A stretch of 64,000 nucleotides of DNA from an uncultured Pelagibacteraceae bacterium (GCA_902555945.1 CACDUS010000005.1:17733-81732); one strand, 5' to 3'. Counted from the stretch's first letter, positions 28,859 to 41,419 are shown. The notes: generated by a model not told the origin, from the letters alone. Numbers and translations are program-made.

Positions 28859-29830
28859 TTATTTGTAAGCTGATAAAACAGCTGCACCTCTTGATCCAGC
28901 TTTATCAGACCATTCCTTGGCCATAGTCTGTCCAACTTTCTCAAAATGAGCTTGTAAAGATGAATTAACTTTGCCTACTACCATTCCAGCATCAGCTAAA
29001 GCTTTTTTATCTCCAACATTTCCTTGTTTTGATAATTGCCAGCCTTTTCTTTCAGCTAAAGCAGCTTGCTTCATAACTAAATCTTGAGTTGCTTTATCTA
29101 ATTTATTCCAAGCATCTTTATTAACAATCACCATATTTTTTGGAAACCATGCTGCAATGTCATAAAAATACTTCACACCATTTTCCCAAATTTTAGAATT
29201 TTTTCCTGTAGTTGGTGATGTGATCATACTTTCAACAGCTCCTGTTGAAAATGCCTGACTTATTTCAGCTGCTTCTATTTTTGTTGGAGCCATACCAGTT
29301 AACTCTGCTATTCTAATGGTTGCTGAATTGTATGCTCTAAATTTTAATCCTTTTAGATCATCAACAGAATTAATTTCTTTTTTACTGTAAAGACCTTGTG
29401 CTGGCCATGGTACTGCATAAAGAAATACTAAACCCTTTTCATCCAATCCTTTAGTAATCTCTGCTTTTGAAGCTTTATATAGCTTCATTGCATCAGAATA
29501 TGATGTTGCTAAGAATGGTTGAGAGTCTACTTCTAACAGTGGATCTTCTTTCCCTAAAGCAGACATGAACCTTTCACCAATTTGAGCTTGGCCAGTTCTT
29601 ACAGCTCTAAAAATTTCACCACCTTTAAACAATGAACCACCTGGGTGTGTTACAATAGTTAATTTTCCACCACTTTTTTCAGTTACATTTTTTGCAAATT
29701 CTGCTGCATTTGCCGAATGAAAATTACCAGCTCCATAAGCTAAAGCCATGTCCCATTTTTCAGCAATTGCTAGATTAATTGACAAAATTAATGAAACTAA
29801 AATTGTTGATAAGTATTTTATAAATTTCAT
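28859..29830 (-). CDS. TRAP transporter substrate-binding protein (DctP)
   Basis: Signal peptide; GGKLTIVTHPGGSLFKGGEIFRAVRTGQAQIGE; LKGLKFRAYNSATIRIAELTGMAPTKIEAAEISQAFSTGAVESMITS. Confidence 0.95.
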   Translation of the reverse strand: MKFIKYLSTILVSLILSINLAIAEKWDMALAYGAGNFHSANAAEFAKNVTEKSGGKLTIVTHPGGSLFKGGEIFRAVRTGQAQIGERFMSALGKEDPLLEVDSQPFLATSYSDAMKLYKASKAEITKGLDEKGLVFLYAVPWPAQGLYSKKEINSVDDLKGLKFRAYNSATIRIAELTGMAPTKIEAAEISQAFSTGAVESMITSPTTGKNSKIWENGVKYFYDIAAWFPKNMVIVNKDAWNKLDKATQDLVMKQAALAERKGWQLSKQGNVGDKKALADAGMVVGKVNSSLQAHFEKVGQTMAKEWSDKAGSRGAAVLSAYK

Positions 29831-29943
29831 TTGTCCTCCATTTTTTTTTAAGTCATTTCATTATGTATTAAAATAATTATCAATAAAAAAATGATACTAC
29901 TTTTAATTGAATTATCATGAATATATAATATTATGTTTCTATT

Positions 29944-30555
29944 TTGTTAGAAGAATTACTCATATTAGCTCAAATTATTTTCATAACGATTATTTTGACA
30001 GCGGATAATGCAATTATCATTGGTGTTATTTCAGCAAATTTTATTCCCAAAAATAAAAAACAAATAATTTATTGGGGCGTCGCCGGAGCTTTAATATTCA
30101 AAATTATATTTGCACTTTTTGCAACTTATTTATTTAAATTTTACTTTGTAAAAATATTAGGAGGTTTACTTTTAATTTGGATAGTGAATGACTTAAGAAA
30201 AGACCTATTTGAAATAAAAAAAATAAAATCACCCACTAAAAAATCTAAAGAACCATCTTTTATTCAAAGTGTTTTTAAAGTTTTATTTGCAGACATAATG
30301 ATTAGTTTTGATAATGTGATTGGCGTAGTTGGCGCAGCTAAAGGAAATTTCGGTTTTATGATCTTTGGTCTTGTGCTTTCGGTAGTTCTAACAGGAGCTT
30401 TAGCAACATATCTTGCGAACTATATTCAAAAACATTTGTGGATTGTTTATATTGGCCTAGGTTTTATTCTATTAGTTGCAATTCAATTAGTAATTGGTGG
30501 TCTTGAAGATTTAGATATTCTGTCAATAAATGAACAATTTAAAAAATATTTTTAA
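29944..30555 (+). CDS. TerC/YjbE family integral membrane protein; TTG start
   Basis: TADNAIIIGVI and MISFDNVIGVVGAAKGN motifs typical of TerC. Confidence 0.88.
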   Translation: MLEELLILAQIIFITIILTADNAIIIGVISANFIPKNKKQIIYWGVAGALIFKIIFALFATYLFKFYFVKILGGLLLIWIVNDLRKDLFEIKKIKSPTKKSKEPSFIQSVFKVLFADIMISFDNVIGVVGAAKGNFGFMIFGLVLSVVLTGALATYLANYIQKHLWIVYIGLGFILLVAIQLVIGGLEDLDILSINEQFKKYF

Positions 30556-31325
30556 TAAGAGTACTTTTTAGATGGATATTTTTTAGATTTCACATCAGAA
30601 GCAAACTTTCTTAATCCTATATTGATATATTTCTTAACATTCAGAAATTTTTTAACAAATTTAATTTTTGTATGATTTAAACCAATTAAATCATCTGTTA
30701 CTAAAACCTGTCCATCACAATAAACTGAGGAACCTATTCCAATCGTAGGGATCTTTAAGTTTTTTGTGATTTGTTTTGCTATTGGTGTTTTCACACACTC
30801 TAGAACGATTGCAAAAACTCCAGTATTTTGAAGAAGCAATGCATCACTCATAAGTTGTTTAATTTCCCTACTAGTTTTACCTTTAGATTTAAACTTTCCT
30901 TTCATAGATTGAGGAAGCAATCCTAAATGACCTAAAACTGGTATTTTATTTTTTATTAAAAGTTTAATTTGTTTAATGATTTTTTTTCCACCCTCTAATT
31001 TAATCGCATCACACTTTGTTTCTTTCATAATTTTTTTTGCATTTTTTAAAGCTATTTTATTTGTAGCATAAGTTTTAAAAGGCATATCAACTACCATCAG
31101 ACTTTTTTTTACTCCTAATCTTACACTTTTTGAATGGTTAATCATTTCTGTTAAGGTAACTTTTTTTGTTGTTGGGTAGTTGTATAAAACTGAGCCCAAT
31201 GAATCTCCAACCAAAACAATATCAACATGTTTATCAACTTCTTCAGCTATATTTTTTGAGTATGCTGTGAGACAAATAATTTTAGATTTATTTTTTTTTT
31301 TAATTATTTCTTTAATTTTCTTCAT
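30552..31325 (-). CDS. panB: 3-methyl-2-oxobutanoate hydroxymethyltransferase
   Basis: [68 protein letters not shown]. Confidence 0.95.
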   Translation of the reverse strand: MKKIKEIIKKKNKSKIICLTAYSKNIAEEVDKHVDIVLVGDSLGSVLYNYPTTKKVTLTEMINHSKSVRLGVKKSLMVVDMPFKTYATNKIALKNAKKIMKETKCDAIKLEGGKKIIKQIKLLIKNKIPVLGHLGLLPQSMKGKFKSKGKTSREIKQLMSDALLLQNTGVFAIVLECVKTPIAKQITKNLKIPTIGIGSSVYCDGQVLVTDDLIGLNHTKIKFVKKFLNVKKYINIGLRKFASDVKSKKYPSKKYSY

Positions 31326-32884
31326 TCAAGTTCAATAGTACTTGGTGGTTTTGATGTAACATCATAAACTACTCGATTTATCCCTCTAATGCTATTTACT
31401 ATTTTATTTGAAATCATTTGAATAAATGATTTTTTAAAATCGAAAAAGTCAGCTGTCATTCCATCTTCAGATGTTATCGCTCTTAATAAACATAAATATT
31501 CATAAGTTCTATTATCACCCATTACACCTACTGTTTTTACTGGTAATAGAGCTGCATATGCTTGCCAAATTTTATTATATAAATTGTTATCTTTTAATGC
31601 TTTTATAAAATAATAATCAGCTTCTTTTAAAATTTTGATTTTTTCCTTTGTAATAATTCCGGGCATTCTAATTGCTAGACCAGGTCCAGGAAAAGGATGT
31701 CTAGATATAATTTCATTACTAAGTTTAAGCTCTAATCCTAGTTTTCTTACTTCGTCTTTAAATAAAAGCTTAAGGGGTTCAACTAGCTTTAACTTCATCT
31801 TTTTTGGCAAACCTCCCACATTATGATGCGATTTAATTTTAGATGTTTGGCTTCCTGTTACTGATCTACTTTCAATGAGATCAGGATAAAGAGTTCCTTG
31901 GGCTAAAAATTTTACATTATTTATTTTCTTTGCATATCTTTCAAAAATCTTAATAAAGAGATTACCAATTATTTTTCTTTTTTTTTCAGGATCAGAAATA
32001 TTTTTAAGCTTTCTTAAAAATTCTTCTTCAGCATTAACATAAATTAAGTTTATCTTTAATTTTTTTTTGAAAGTCTCAACAACTTGTTTTTCCTCATTTT
32101 TTCTTAAAAGACCCGTATTAACAAAAATACAATACAATTTTTTTCCTATTGCTTTATTAAGTAGTTGAGCAACGACACTACTATCAACTCCACCGGATAA
32201 GGCACATATTACTTTTGAGTTTTTAACTTTATTTCTAATTTCTTTTATTAATTGAATTTTTTGATTTTTTACAGACCAGTTTTTTTTAATTTTACAAATT
32301 AAAAAGATAAAATTACTGATTATTTTTTTTCCATTTTCTGTATGTGTCACCTCTGGATGAAATTGAACTCCATAAAATTTTTTAAGTTTATTTTCAACTA
32401 TTGCAAATCTAGAATTTTGACTTGAGGCAATAACACTAAAGTTTTTTGGTAATTTTGATACTTGATCAGCATGGCTCATCCAAACATTAATTAATTTTTT
32501 ATTTTTAAAAAAATTTTTTGTTAAAAGACTGTCTTTTTTTTTGTAAATATTTGCTAGCCCAAACTCTCTATGTTTAGATTTTTTTACCCTTCCTCCATTT
32601 ATTTTTGAAAGTATTTGATGACCAAAACAAATTCCGAGAACAGGGACTCCTCTTTGAACTATATTGCTATCAAATGAATATTTTTTAATCTCATAAACAT
32701 TAAGTGGGCCACCTGATAGAATGATACCTTTAACTGTTTTATCAACATTATTCTTTTTTATTTTTCTATGACTTACTATCTCAGAGAAAACACCAAGCTC
32801 TCTTATTCTTCTAGCAATCAATTGTGTAAATTGAGATCCAAAATCTATTATCAAGATTTTATCTAAACTTTGATCAAGATTCAT
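31322..32884 (-). CDS. guaA: GMP synthase (glutamine-hydrolysing)
   Basis: [76 protein letters not shown]. Confidence 0.98.
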   Translation of the reverse strand: MNLDQSLDKILIIDFGSQFTQLIARRIRELGVFSEIVSHRKIKKNNVDKTVKGIILSGGPLNVYEIKKYSFDSNIVQRGVPVLGICFGHQILSKINGGRVKKSKHREFGLANIYKKKDSLLTKNFFKNKKLINVWMSHADQVSKLPKNFSVIASSQNSRFAIVENKLKKFYGVQFHPEVTHTENGKKIISNFIFLICKIKKNWSVKNQKIQLIKEIRNKVKNSKVICALSGGVDSSVVAQLLNKAIGKKLYCIFVNTGLLRKNEEKQVVETFKKKLKINLIYVNAEEEFLRKLKNISDPEKKRKIIGNLFIKIFERYAKKINNVKFLAQGTLYPDLIESRSVTGSQTSKIKSHHNVGGLPKKMKLKLVEPLKLLFKDEVRKLGLELKLSNEIISRHPFPGPGLAIRMPGIITKEKIKILKEADYYFIKALKDNNLYNKIWQAYAALLPVKTVGVMGDNRTYEYLCLLRAITSEDGMTADFFDFKKSFIQMISNKIVNSIRGINRVVYDVTSKPPSTIELE

Positions 32885-33305
32885 TTTTAGGTTCTATATT
32901 ATCAAGAGTCTCTAAAATCTTTTTATTTTCATTGCATAAATTTTTACAAACTTTGGTAAATGTTTCAGATAAATCTTTAACTTTTGAATAGTCGGATCTT
33001 TTTAATCCTATTTGCATTAACATTAATATTGCTTCTTCATTTTTAGGTTCAATTAATAAAGTCGCATCTAAATTTTTTTCCTCTTTAATTGTATCTTCTT
33101 GATGATTATAAATTTTGGCTAAGTATAAGTATGAATTTGAGTCTTTGGGATTAAAAACAATACTTCTTTCAAACATAAATTTTGCGTCATCATATTTTTT
33201 ATTTTTATATAGTTTTAACCCTTCATCAAAAAAATTTTCACTACCATTAGAAGTAGAAATAGTAGAAACAATTAATAATAATATAAGTGTAATTATTTTA
33301 TTCAT
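32874..33305 (-). CDS. Small exported TPR-like protein
   Basis: Signal-peptide-like N-terminus, [41 protein letters not shown]-like TPR repeat. Confidence 0.65.
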   Translation of the reverse strand: MNKIITLILLLIVSTISTSNGSENFFDEGLKLYKNKKYDDAKFMFERSIVFNPKDSNSYLYLAKIYNHQEDTIKEEKNLDATLLIEPKNEEAILMLMQIGLKRSDYSKVKDLSETFTKVCKNLCNENKKILETLDNIEPKNES

Positions 33306-34387
33306 TAATATTTATTTTCATCATTAACAATATCAACATTATGAACCATACTTTCGTAAAATCCAGCTTTGGTAATTTTAACAAATTGTGGATTATTTCT
33401 TAAATATTTTATTTGCTTTGATCCAAGATAACCCATGGAAGATCTTAAACCTCCAACCAATTTATAAATTATATCATTAACTTTGCCTTTATATCTGGCG
33501 AGACCTTCGACGCCTTCGGGAACATATTTAGAAATATCTTTTTGTTTAGATTGAAAATATCTATCTGCTGAACCTTTATTCATTGCACCTATAGAACCCA
33601 TTCCTCTAAAGCTTTTGAATAATTTTCCATTTTTTTTTATAAGTTTGCCTGGAGTTTCATTTGTTCCTGCAAATAATGAGCCAATCATAACTGCATCCGC
33701 TCCAGCCGCAAAAGCTTTTGCTAAATCACCTGAGTATTTTATCCCACCATCTGAAATTATCTTTATATTTTTGCTCTTTAATCCATTTCTTACATTTAAA
33801 ATTGCACTCAACTGAGGAACACCGATACCTGCAACTAATCTTGTTGTGCAAATAGAACCAGGGCCAATTCCTACTTTAATAATATCAACCCCTAATTTTC
33901 TTAAAAAATTTGCTGCTTCAGCTGTTGCAACATTGCCAGCACAAAGAGCTGTTTTTTTATTTTTTTTCTTTTTAATAAATCTTATTATTTCTGCTACTTT
34001 TTTTGTATGACCATGAGCAGTATCAACTACAATCATGTTCACATTCTCTTTTAAAATTGCAGAGGCTCTATCAAATTCTTTCGGTCCTGCGCCTACCGCA
34101 GCTCCAACTAATATTTTATGTTTTTTTACTTTTTTAATTTCTAATGATTGTTTTTGAATATCTAAATTTCTATGAATAATGCCTATGCCTCCTGCTTTAC
34201 CAATAGCAATTGCCATTTTGCTTTCAGTTATAGTATCCATTGCTGATGATAATATAGGAATTTTTAACTTTAAAAAATTTGTCAGTTTAATACTAGTGTC
34301 AACATCTGAAGGCAGTATTTCAGAGTATTTTGGCACTAATGTTACATCATCAAAGGTGAGAGCTTCTTTTATTGGAACCATAATCAT
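33305..34387 (-). CDS. guaB: IMP dehydrogenase lacking the CBS (Bateman) domain
   Basis: [87 protein letters not shown]; 360 aa. Confidence 0.95.
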   Translation of the reverse strand: MIMVPIKEALTFDDVTLVPKYSEILPSDVDTSIKLTNFLKLKIPILSSAMDTITESKMAIAIGKAGGIGIIHRNLDIQKQSLEIKKVKKHKILVGAAVGAGPKEFDRASAILKENVNMIVVDTAHGHTKKVAEIIRFIKKKKNKKTALCAGNVATAEAANFLRKLGVDIIKVGIGPGSICTTRLVAGIGVPQLSAILNVRNGLKSKNIKIISDGGIKYSGDLAKAFAAGADAVMIGSLFAGTNETPGKLIKKNGKLFKSFRGMGSIGAMNKGSADRYFQSKQKDISKYVPEGVEGLARYKGKVNDIIYKLVGGLRSSMGYLGSKQIKYLRNNPQFVKITKAGFYESMVHNVDIVNDENKY

Positions 34388-34418
34388 TTATATACGATTC
34401 CTTTTAATTTAAAAGAGG

Positions 34419-35030
34419 CTATCTAAGTTTTTTGCAAATAATAAAACTTTCCTTAGAGTCTTTTCGACTTGATTGAGGTTTAAAAACCTTCTGTTCTTTA
34501 AAAATTTTTTTTCCAGCTGCGACAATTTCATTAAAAGATCTACCCATAAAAATCTTGGAAATAAAAAATCCATTAGGAGAGATAATTTCTTTTGAAAAAT
34601 TCATAGCTTCTATGCATAATTCACCAGTTTGAATTGCATCAATATCCTTTATCCCAGTTGTGTTAACAGCCATATCAGACATGATTACATCAGCATCTTT
34701 TTTTAAATAATCTTTTATTTTTTTCTGAATACTTAGATCTGTAAAATCTCCTTTTATTTGAACAGAATTTTCAATATTTTCCATGTCTTTTAAATCAACT
34801 GAAATTACTTTTCCATTTTTAACAATTTTTGAAACATATTGAGACCAACTACCAGGTGCTGCACCAATATCTATAACTGTCATTCCACCTTTAAAAATTT
34901 TAAATTTTTCATTGATTTCAATTAATTTATAAGCTGATCTTGCTCTGTATCCATCAACTTTGGATTGACGAACATATATGTCTCTTCGTTGTTTGTTAAC
35001 CCAGTTTTTTGAAATTTTATTTTTTTTCAA
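34419..35030 (-). CDS. rlmE: 23S rRNA (uridine-2'-O-)-methyltransferase RlmE/FtsJ family
   Basis: YRARSAYKLIEINEKFKIF, VIDIGAAPGSWSQYV, DVIMSDMAVNTTG. Confidence 0.93.
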   Translation of the reverse strand: MKKNKISKNWVNKQRRDIYVRQSKVDGYRARSAYKLIEINEKFKIFKGGMTVIDIGAAPGSWSQYVSKIVKNGKVISVDLKDMENIENSVQIKGDFTDLSIQKKIKDYLKKDADVIMSDMAVNTTGIKDIDAIQTGELCIEAMNFSKEIISPNGFFISKIFMGRSFNEIVAAGKKIFKEQKVFKPQSSRKDSKESFIICKKLR

Positions 35031-35945
35031 TTAATTGTTAAATCTCAAACTTTTTAGAAGTTTTTTATTTGTTAAAGTCTCTATTTCAATTTCAATACTT
35101 TTATCAGTTCTCATATCTTTACCATCTTTCCAAATTCCAGCTGCAAGATGAATAATTCCAATTTTATAATTTGGTAAATAGGGTTCTACAAATGAATTTA
35201 AGCTTTCATCATACTTAGGGAGTAAATTGCTTGTTATCCAATTACAATTAAGTGGTAAAAATTCAGTTTCTATATCATCTATGTATACACTCATATTTAT
35301 TGCTAATCCTTCGGAACCAAAAATATTTCCAGCTTTAAGAGTTTGTTTAAGATTATCTTGCCAAGATTTCCAAGCTTGAGAGTTTTTTTCCAAAGAAAAA
35401 ACTCCAATATTTATATGCGGTGCAAAAGCTAATTTTCTTGCTTTTTCATATGGAATTTTTGATTTAACTGCATGTTTAAAATTTTGTGATTTTATGATCG
35501 CTAATTTTCCAATTAACCAGTTTACTTTAGAAGTTATTTTATACCCTGGTCCAATAGTTTGGGTAATACCTAATTTTCCATTCTCACAAGCTTTAAAGTA
35601 TAAATCAACACTTGCCCAGTCATTTACCCAAGCATCGCAATCGATCCATAAATACTTTTCATAGTCAGGAAAATAACTTGGCAAAAATGCTCTTGAAACT
35701 TGACTTTTCAACCATTCTTTTCCTTTTACTTTGCTATTTGGAACTTCAATATCCCACTCTGCAGATTTTATTTCGTCAACTTTTTTTGATAAATTATCTT
35801 TTTGGTCGTCAGTTAAACCTGCATCTAAAATGCAAATAGCAATACTTTCACTTTCTTTAAATCTTTTTATAGAGTCAACAAGTTCCTCTAGTAAAGGAAA
35901 ATAATTTGCATCAGCTAAAGATACGATTACATTTTTTTTCATCAA
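35031..35945 (-). CDS. Glycosyltransferase (GT8-like)
   Basis: YLWIDCDAWVND (DxD-type), SRAFLPSYFPDYEKYLWID, INIGVFSL. Confidence 0.7.
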   Translation of the reverse strand: MMKKNVIVSLADANYFPLLEELVDSIKRFKESESIAICILDAGLTDDQKDNLSKKVDEIKSAEWDIEVPNSKVKGKEWLKSQVSRAFLPSYFPDYEKYLWIDCDAWVNDWASVDLYFKACENGKLGITQTIGPGYKITSKVNWLIGKLAIIKSQNFKHAVKSKIPYEKARKLAFAPHINIGVFSLEKNSQAWKSWQDNLKQTLKAGNIFGSEGLAINMSVYIDDIETEFLPLNCNWITSNLLPKYDESLNSFVEPYLPNYKIGIIHLAAGIWKDGKDMRTDKSIEIEIETLTNKKLLKSLRFNN

Positions 35946-36745
35946 AGCACGTCTTCAAGATCATCATCATCTTGAATTCTGTCATTTTCATGTTGTTTTT
36001 TAATTTTTTGGTAATGAAAAAAGCTAATTGGCAACAACAGTAGATAAATAACAGCAGTAACCGCTATGACATTAAATGTATATATTAATAGAAGACCAAA
36101 AAATAAAACAATACTAAATAATAAAAAAATTGTTGTTCTTCGAGGTATAACAATTTTCTTAAATGAGTAAGTTGGAAATTTGCTAATTAATAAAAACGAT
36201 GTTGTGATAAAAAAAATAGGAACTATCAGATCATAATTTAATGTGTACAAATCAAAACCACTCAAACTGATTATTAATGGAGTTAAAACTAAAATTCCTC
36301 CTGCTGGAGATGGAACTCCTTCAAAAAAATTATCTCTCCATGAAGGTTCTTGATTAGAATTAACATTAAATCTAGCTAATCTTAATGCTACACAAATTAC
36401 GTATACAAGACATAATAACCAGCCAAATCTTCCAAATGTATTTAATTTCCAAAAAAACATAATAAATGCTGGAGCTACCCCAAAACTTATCATGTCAGTT
36501 AAAGAATCTAATTCTTTTCCTACCTTTGAGGTACCTTTAATTAACCTTGCAATTCTACCATCTAATCCATCGATCAATGCTGCAAAAATAATTGCTATTA
36601 TTGCTAACTCAAATCTTCCATCCAATGCAAACCTAATCGAAGTTAAACCAATACAAACTCCTATTAGAGTTAACATGTTGGGAAGAATAACTCTTGCGCT
36701 TTTTTTGTCTGTTACAATTTTAAAATTTTTTTTTTGTGGTTCCAT
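35942..36745 (-). CDS. pssA: CDP-diacylglycerol--serine O-phosphatidyltransferase
   Basis: ALIDGLDGRIARLIKGTSKVGKELDSLTDMISFGVAPA: CDP-alcohol phosphatidyltransferase motif. Confidence 0.95.
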   Translation of the reverse strand: MEPQKKNFKIVTDKKSARVILPNMLTLIGVCIGLTSIRFALDGRFELAIIAIIFAALIDGLDGRIARLIKGTSKVGKELDSLTDMISFGVAPAFIMFFWKLNTFGRFGWLLCLVYVICVALRLARFNVNSNQEPSWRDNFFEGVPSPAGGILVLTPLIISLSGFDLYTLNYDLIVPIFFITTSFLLISKFPTYSFKKIVIPRRTTIFLLFSIVLFFGLLLIYTFNVIAVTAVIYLLLLPISFFHYQKIKKQHENDRIQDDDDLEDVL

Positions 36746-37393
36746 TTATTTTTTTGCTAGTAATGTTTCACCTGCAATAGCTGTTTGTCCGATTTTGACC
36801 AAAGGTTCATAATTTTCATAATAAACATCTGCCCTACTTCCAAATCTGATCATACCTATTCTATCACCTTGTTTCAAATCTTGATCCCTATTAGACTCAC
36901 AAACAATTCTACGAGCAACTAAACCAGCAATCTGTACAACTACTATGTCATTATTTTGTAAATCTTTTATTTTATAGTAGTTTCTCTCATTATCTTCGCT
37001 TGCTTTATCTAGTGAGGCATTTAAAAATTTTCCTGGTTTATATAAAATTTCTTCAATTTTACCACTACACGGTATTCGGTTAACATGGCAGTCAAAGACG
37101 TTCATAAAAATACTTATTTTTTTAAATCTTTTATTTTCTAATCCTAATTCTTTTGGTCCATCAACTTCCTCTACTTTTATAATTTCTCCATCTGCAGGGC
37201 TTACTAAATAGTTGTCATCATTTATAATGACTCTATCTGGATCTCTAAAAAAATAATAAACCCAAATAGTTAAAACTAATCCAATTAGGGCTAAGAAATT
37301 GCTGAAAGTATAAAAAATAATAGTGATTATTCCTGCAATCACTAAAAATTTATAACCTTCTGCGTGTATCTTTGGAAATATTTTACTAAACAT
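36746..37393 (-). CDS. psd: Phosphatidylserine decarboxylase
   Basis: FFRDPDR, SPADGEI, DCHVNRIPCSG, GLVARRIVC, GMIRFGSRAD (GS autoprocessing site). Confidence 0.95.
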   Translation of the reverse strand: MFSKIFPKIHAEGYKFLVIAGIITIIFYTFSNFLALIGLVLTIWVYYFFRDPDRVIINDDNYLVSPADGEIIKVEEVDGPKELGLENKRFKKISIFMNVFDCHVNRIPCSGKIEEILYKPGKFLNASLDKASEDNERNYYKIKDLQNNDIVVVQIAGLVARRIVCESNRDQDLKQGDRIGMIRFGSRADVYYENYEPLVKIGQTAIAGETLLAKK

Positions 37394-37469
37394 ATTCTTC
37401 TATTTGATAATTTTTGATTAATATGTATATAAAATCGCGAAATTCAATTAATAAGATAAAATAATATTA

Positions 37470-38684
37470 GTGAGCAAAATTAGCGTAAAAAACCCTGTTG
37501 TTGAGTTAGACGGTGACGAAATGACCAGAATAATCTGGGAATTCATCAAAAAAAAACTGATCCTTCCCTATCTAGATCTAGGTATTGAATATTATGATTT
37601 AGGCATGAAGAGTCGAGATGATACAGATGACCAAATCACAGTAGACTCAGCTAATGCAATTAAAAAATTTGGTGTAGGAATTAAATGTGCAACCATCACT
37701 CCAGATGAGGCACGTGTAGAAGAGTTCAAACTTAAAAAAATGTGGAGGTCTCCTAATGGGACTATAAGAAATATTATTGGTGGTACAGTTTTTAGAGAAC
37801 CAATACTGTGTTCTAACATCCCAAAACTAGTTCCTTCATGGTCAGATCCTGTAGTAATAGGAAGACATGCGTTTGGAGATCAATACAGAGCAACTGACTT
37901 TAAAGTTCCTGGAAAAGGAAAAATGGAAATTAAATGGACTTCTGAAGATGGCAAAGAAGAAATTAAACATGAGGTTTTTAATTTTACTGGTCCAGGAGTA
38001 GCACTTTCAATGTATAATTTGGATAAATCGATCGAAGACTTTGCAAGATCTTGTTTTAGTTATGGTTTGATTAAAAAATGGCCAGTTTATCTATCAACTA
38101 AAAATACAATTCTTAAAAAATATGACGGTAGATTTAAAGATATTTTTGAAGAAATATTTAATAATGAATTCAAGAAAAAATTTGAGGATGCTAAAATTAC
38201 ATATGAACACAGGCTTATAGATGACATGGTAGCTTGTGCAATGAAATGGAGTGGAAAATATATTTGGGCGTGTAAAAATTATGACGGTGATGTCCAATCA
38301 GATACTATGGCACAAGGTTATGGATCATTAGGTTTAATGACCAGTACATTGTTAACTCCAGATGGAAAAGTAATGGAAGCAGAGGCGGCCCATGGAACTG
38401 TCACGAGACACTACAGAATGCATCAGCAAGGAAAAGAAACTTCAACAAACCCTATTGCCTCGATTTTTGCTTGGACAAGGGGATTGGCTCATAGAGGAAA
38501 GTTAGATGGAAATGATGAATTAATCAAATTTGCAAACACTATAGAAAAAGTTTGTATTGAATGTGTTGAAAGCGGATCAATGACTAAAGATCTTGCAATA
38601 TTAATTGGTCCATCAAGTAAATATTTAACTACAAATCAATTCTTAGATGTAATTGATCAAAATCTCAAAAAAAAATTAAATTAA
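37470..38684 (+). CDS. icd: NADP-dependent isocitrate dehydrogenase; GTG start
   Basis: [68 protein letters not shown]. Confidence 0.97.
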   Translation: MSKISVKNPVVELDGDEMTRIIWEFIKKKLILPYLDLGIEYYDLGMKSRDDTDDQITVDSANAIKKFGVGIKCATITPDEARVEEFKLKKMWRSPNGTIRNIIGGTVFREPILCSNIPKLVPSWSDPVVIGRHAFGDQYRATDFKVPGKGKMEIKWTSEDGKEEIKHEVFNFTGPGVALSMYNLDKSIEDFARSCFSYGLIKKWPVYLSTKNTILKKYDGRFKDIFEEIFNNEFKKKFEDAKITYEHRLIDDMVACAMKWSGKYIWACKNYDGDVQSDTMAQGYGSLGLMTSTLLTPDGKVMEAEAAHGTVTRHYRMHQQGKETSTNPIASIFAWTRGLAHRGKLDGNDELIKFANTIEKVCIECVESGSMTKDLAILIGPSSKYLTTNQFLDVIDQNLKKKLN

Positions 38685-41343
38685 TTTCTTAATTTTTTCA
38701 AAAGCTTCATTTATTTTAGTTTGATCTTGTCCACCAGCTTGTGCAAAATCTTTTCTTCCTCCACCACCTTGGCCACCAATTATTTCTGAGCTCACTTTTA
38801 CAAATTTAACAGCATCGTACTTTTCAGTTAATTTAGATGTAATACCAACTGCAACTCCAACTTTGTCATCTTTATAGGCAAAAACTACAACAATTCCTTC
38901 TCCCAAGTCTTTTTTTCCATTGTCTACAAGTTTTCTTAATTCTTTTGGAGGTAAACCTTCAATATTTTGAAATCTTATTTTAGTGCCATTTATTACTTCA
39001 TCATGAATTTTATTTTTTGTTTTATCATTAAGAATAGAATTGACTGATAAAGTTTCTAATTGTTTAGTTAAATTTTTTATCAATAATTTTTGATCTGATT
39101 GATCTAAAGAGGGCTTTCCACCCAAACTCGTTATTTGATCAGTTAAGTTTTTAATTATCTCATCATTTTTTTTCTGAAGATAAATTCAATTGTTTTTCTT
39201 TGTTTTTTAAATAATCTTCTAGTTGCTTATCTCTTAAAGCCTCTATTCTTCTAACTCCTGCTGCTATAGACGATTGACTTATAATTTTAAATTTTCCAAT
39301 ATCACCTGTATTTTTAACATGCGTCCCACCACACAATTCTGTTGAAAAATACTTTCCATTATCATCACCCATTGAAAGCACTCTAACTTCATCACCATAT
39401 TTTTCTCCAAAAAGTGCTAATGCTCCATTCTCTACAGCCTCATCGGGTGTCATAAGTCTTGTTCGAACATCTGATTTTTTCGAAACCATTGAATTAACGA
39501 ATGACTCTATTTTATCAATTTCCTCATTAGAAATTGGTTTCATATGACTAAAATCAAATCTTAGTCGACTAGGTTCAACTAAAGAGCCCTTTTGAGTAAC
39601 GTGGGTACCTAAAACTCTTCTTAAAGATTCATGTAATAAATGAGTAGCTGAATGATATGCTCTTGTATCATTTCTTCTTATTTCATTTATTTTCATTTCA
39701 ACATTTTCACTTAATTTAATTGAGCCACTTACAACTTTTCCGTAATGAACAAATAGGTCACCCAGTTTTTTTTGAACATCTGTGACTTCAAACTTAAATT
39801 GACCAGAAATAATTTCTCCTACATCACCAACCTGACCACCTGACTCTCCATAAAAAGGTGTTTGATTAGTAATAATCATACCTTCATCACTTGATTTTAA
39901 TTCATCAACTTCTTTATTATCTTTTAATAATGACAAGATTACCCCTTCAGCTTGGTTTGTTTCATAACCTAAAAATTCTGTAGCACCCAACTTATCTCTA
40001 ATACCAAACCAGATATCCTCAATCGCAGCATCACCAGATCCTTTCCAATTTTTCTTAGCAAGCTCTCTACTTTCTTTCATCAAAGATTGAAATTTTTTTG
40101 TATCAATAGATAAAGATTTATTTCTTAATATATCCTCAGTAAGATCTAATGGAAAACCATAAGTATCGTATAATCTAAAAGCAACATCCCCAGGAAGTAT
40201 TTTATCTATTTTAGATATCTCTTCGTTTAAAATTTTTATCCCTCGATCTAAAAGAACTAAAAATTTCTCTTCTTCCATTTTTAAAGTTTCTTTAATCAAA
40301 GACTCAGCTCTTTTTAATTCTGGATAATTGCCCGACATTTCATCTTTAAGAGTCTCAAATAAATTATAAAAAACTGGTTCTTTAGATCCTAATAAATGTG
40401 AATGTCTCATTCCTCTTCTCATAATTCTTCTAAGAACATAACCCCTACCTTCATTAGAGGGTAAAACTCCCTCAGCAATTAAGAATGAGCTAGCTCTTAA
40501 ATGATCTGCTATTACTCTAAAACTTGAAAGATTATTTTGATCTGGTTTTTTCTTAACTATATCTGAAGTTGATTGAATTAATTTTTTAAAATGATCAGTT
40601 TCATAATTATCATGTGTTCCTTGAAGTAGTGCTGCTATTCTTTCTAAGCCCATACCAGTATCAACAGAAGGTTTTGGAAGATTTATTCTTTTATCTTTTG
40701 TTACTTGTTCATATTGCATAAAAACTAGGTTCCATATCTCAATGAAACGATCTCCATCTTCATCTTTAGTACCTGGTAATCCGCCCTTTAAATGATCACC
40801 ATGATCATAAAAAATTTCTGAACAAGGACCACATGGTCCTGTTTCACCCATGGACCAAAAATTATCTGATGTTGCAATTCTAATAATTCGATCATCGTTT
40901 AAACCAGCTATTTTTTTCCAAAAATTGAAAGCCTCATCATCTTCATGAAATACTGTTACATAAAGTCTATTCTTATCTATTCCAAAATTTTTGGTAATTA
41001 AATCCCAAGCATAATGAATTGCTTTTTCTTTAAAATAATCTCCAAATGAAAAATTTCCTAACATTTCAAAAAATGTATGGTGTCTAGGTGTATAACCCAC
41101 ATTTTCTAAATCATTATGCTTTCCACCAGCTCTTACACACTTTTGTGAAGTAGTGGCTCTTTGATAATCTCTTTTTTCTAAGCCTGTAAATACATTTTTA
41201 AACTGGACCATTCCAGAATTAGCAAACATTAATGTTGGATCATTGTTTGGTACTAAATTACTAGACTCAACAATTTTATGATCATTCTTTTCAAAGTATT
41301 TTAAGAATGTTTCTCTTATCTGATTTAACGATTTTTGAGCCAT
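38676..41343 (-). CDS. alaS: Alanyl-tRNA synthetase, split into two reading frames at a poly-A tract
   Basis: 39163-41343 encodes the catalytic, tRNA-binding and editing regions (726 aa, ...LNLSSEKK*); 38676-39125 encodes the C-terminal DHHA1-type domain ([26 protein letters not shown]). Reading A7 instead of A8 at 39166-39173 joins them: [31 protein letters not shown]. Confidence 0.95.
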
Positions 41344-41394
41344 ATTTTTAAAATACAGCTTTTTTGTTCTATGTCTAGATAGCGATAAAGGGGG

Positions 41395-41419
41395 AAAGGC
41401 GCTTATAATAAGCGCCTTT
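41395..41419 (-). terminator. Strong hairpin downstream of recA
   Basis: Perfect 11-bp inverted repeat AAAGGCGCTTA-TAA-TAAGCGCCTTT between recA stop and alaS start. Confidence 0.75.

Noticed and set aside
38676-39125. Independent small gene for a stand-alone DHHA1 protein
   Set aside because: Begins at a TTG with no evident ribosome site and joins seamlessly to alaS with a one-base change; treated as a frameshifted alaS.
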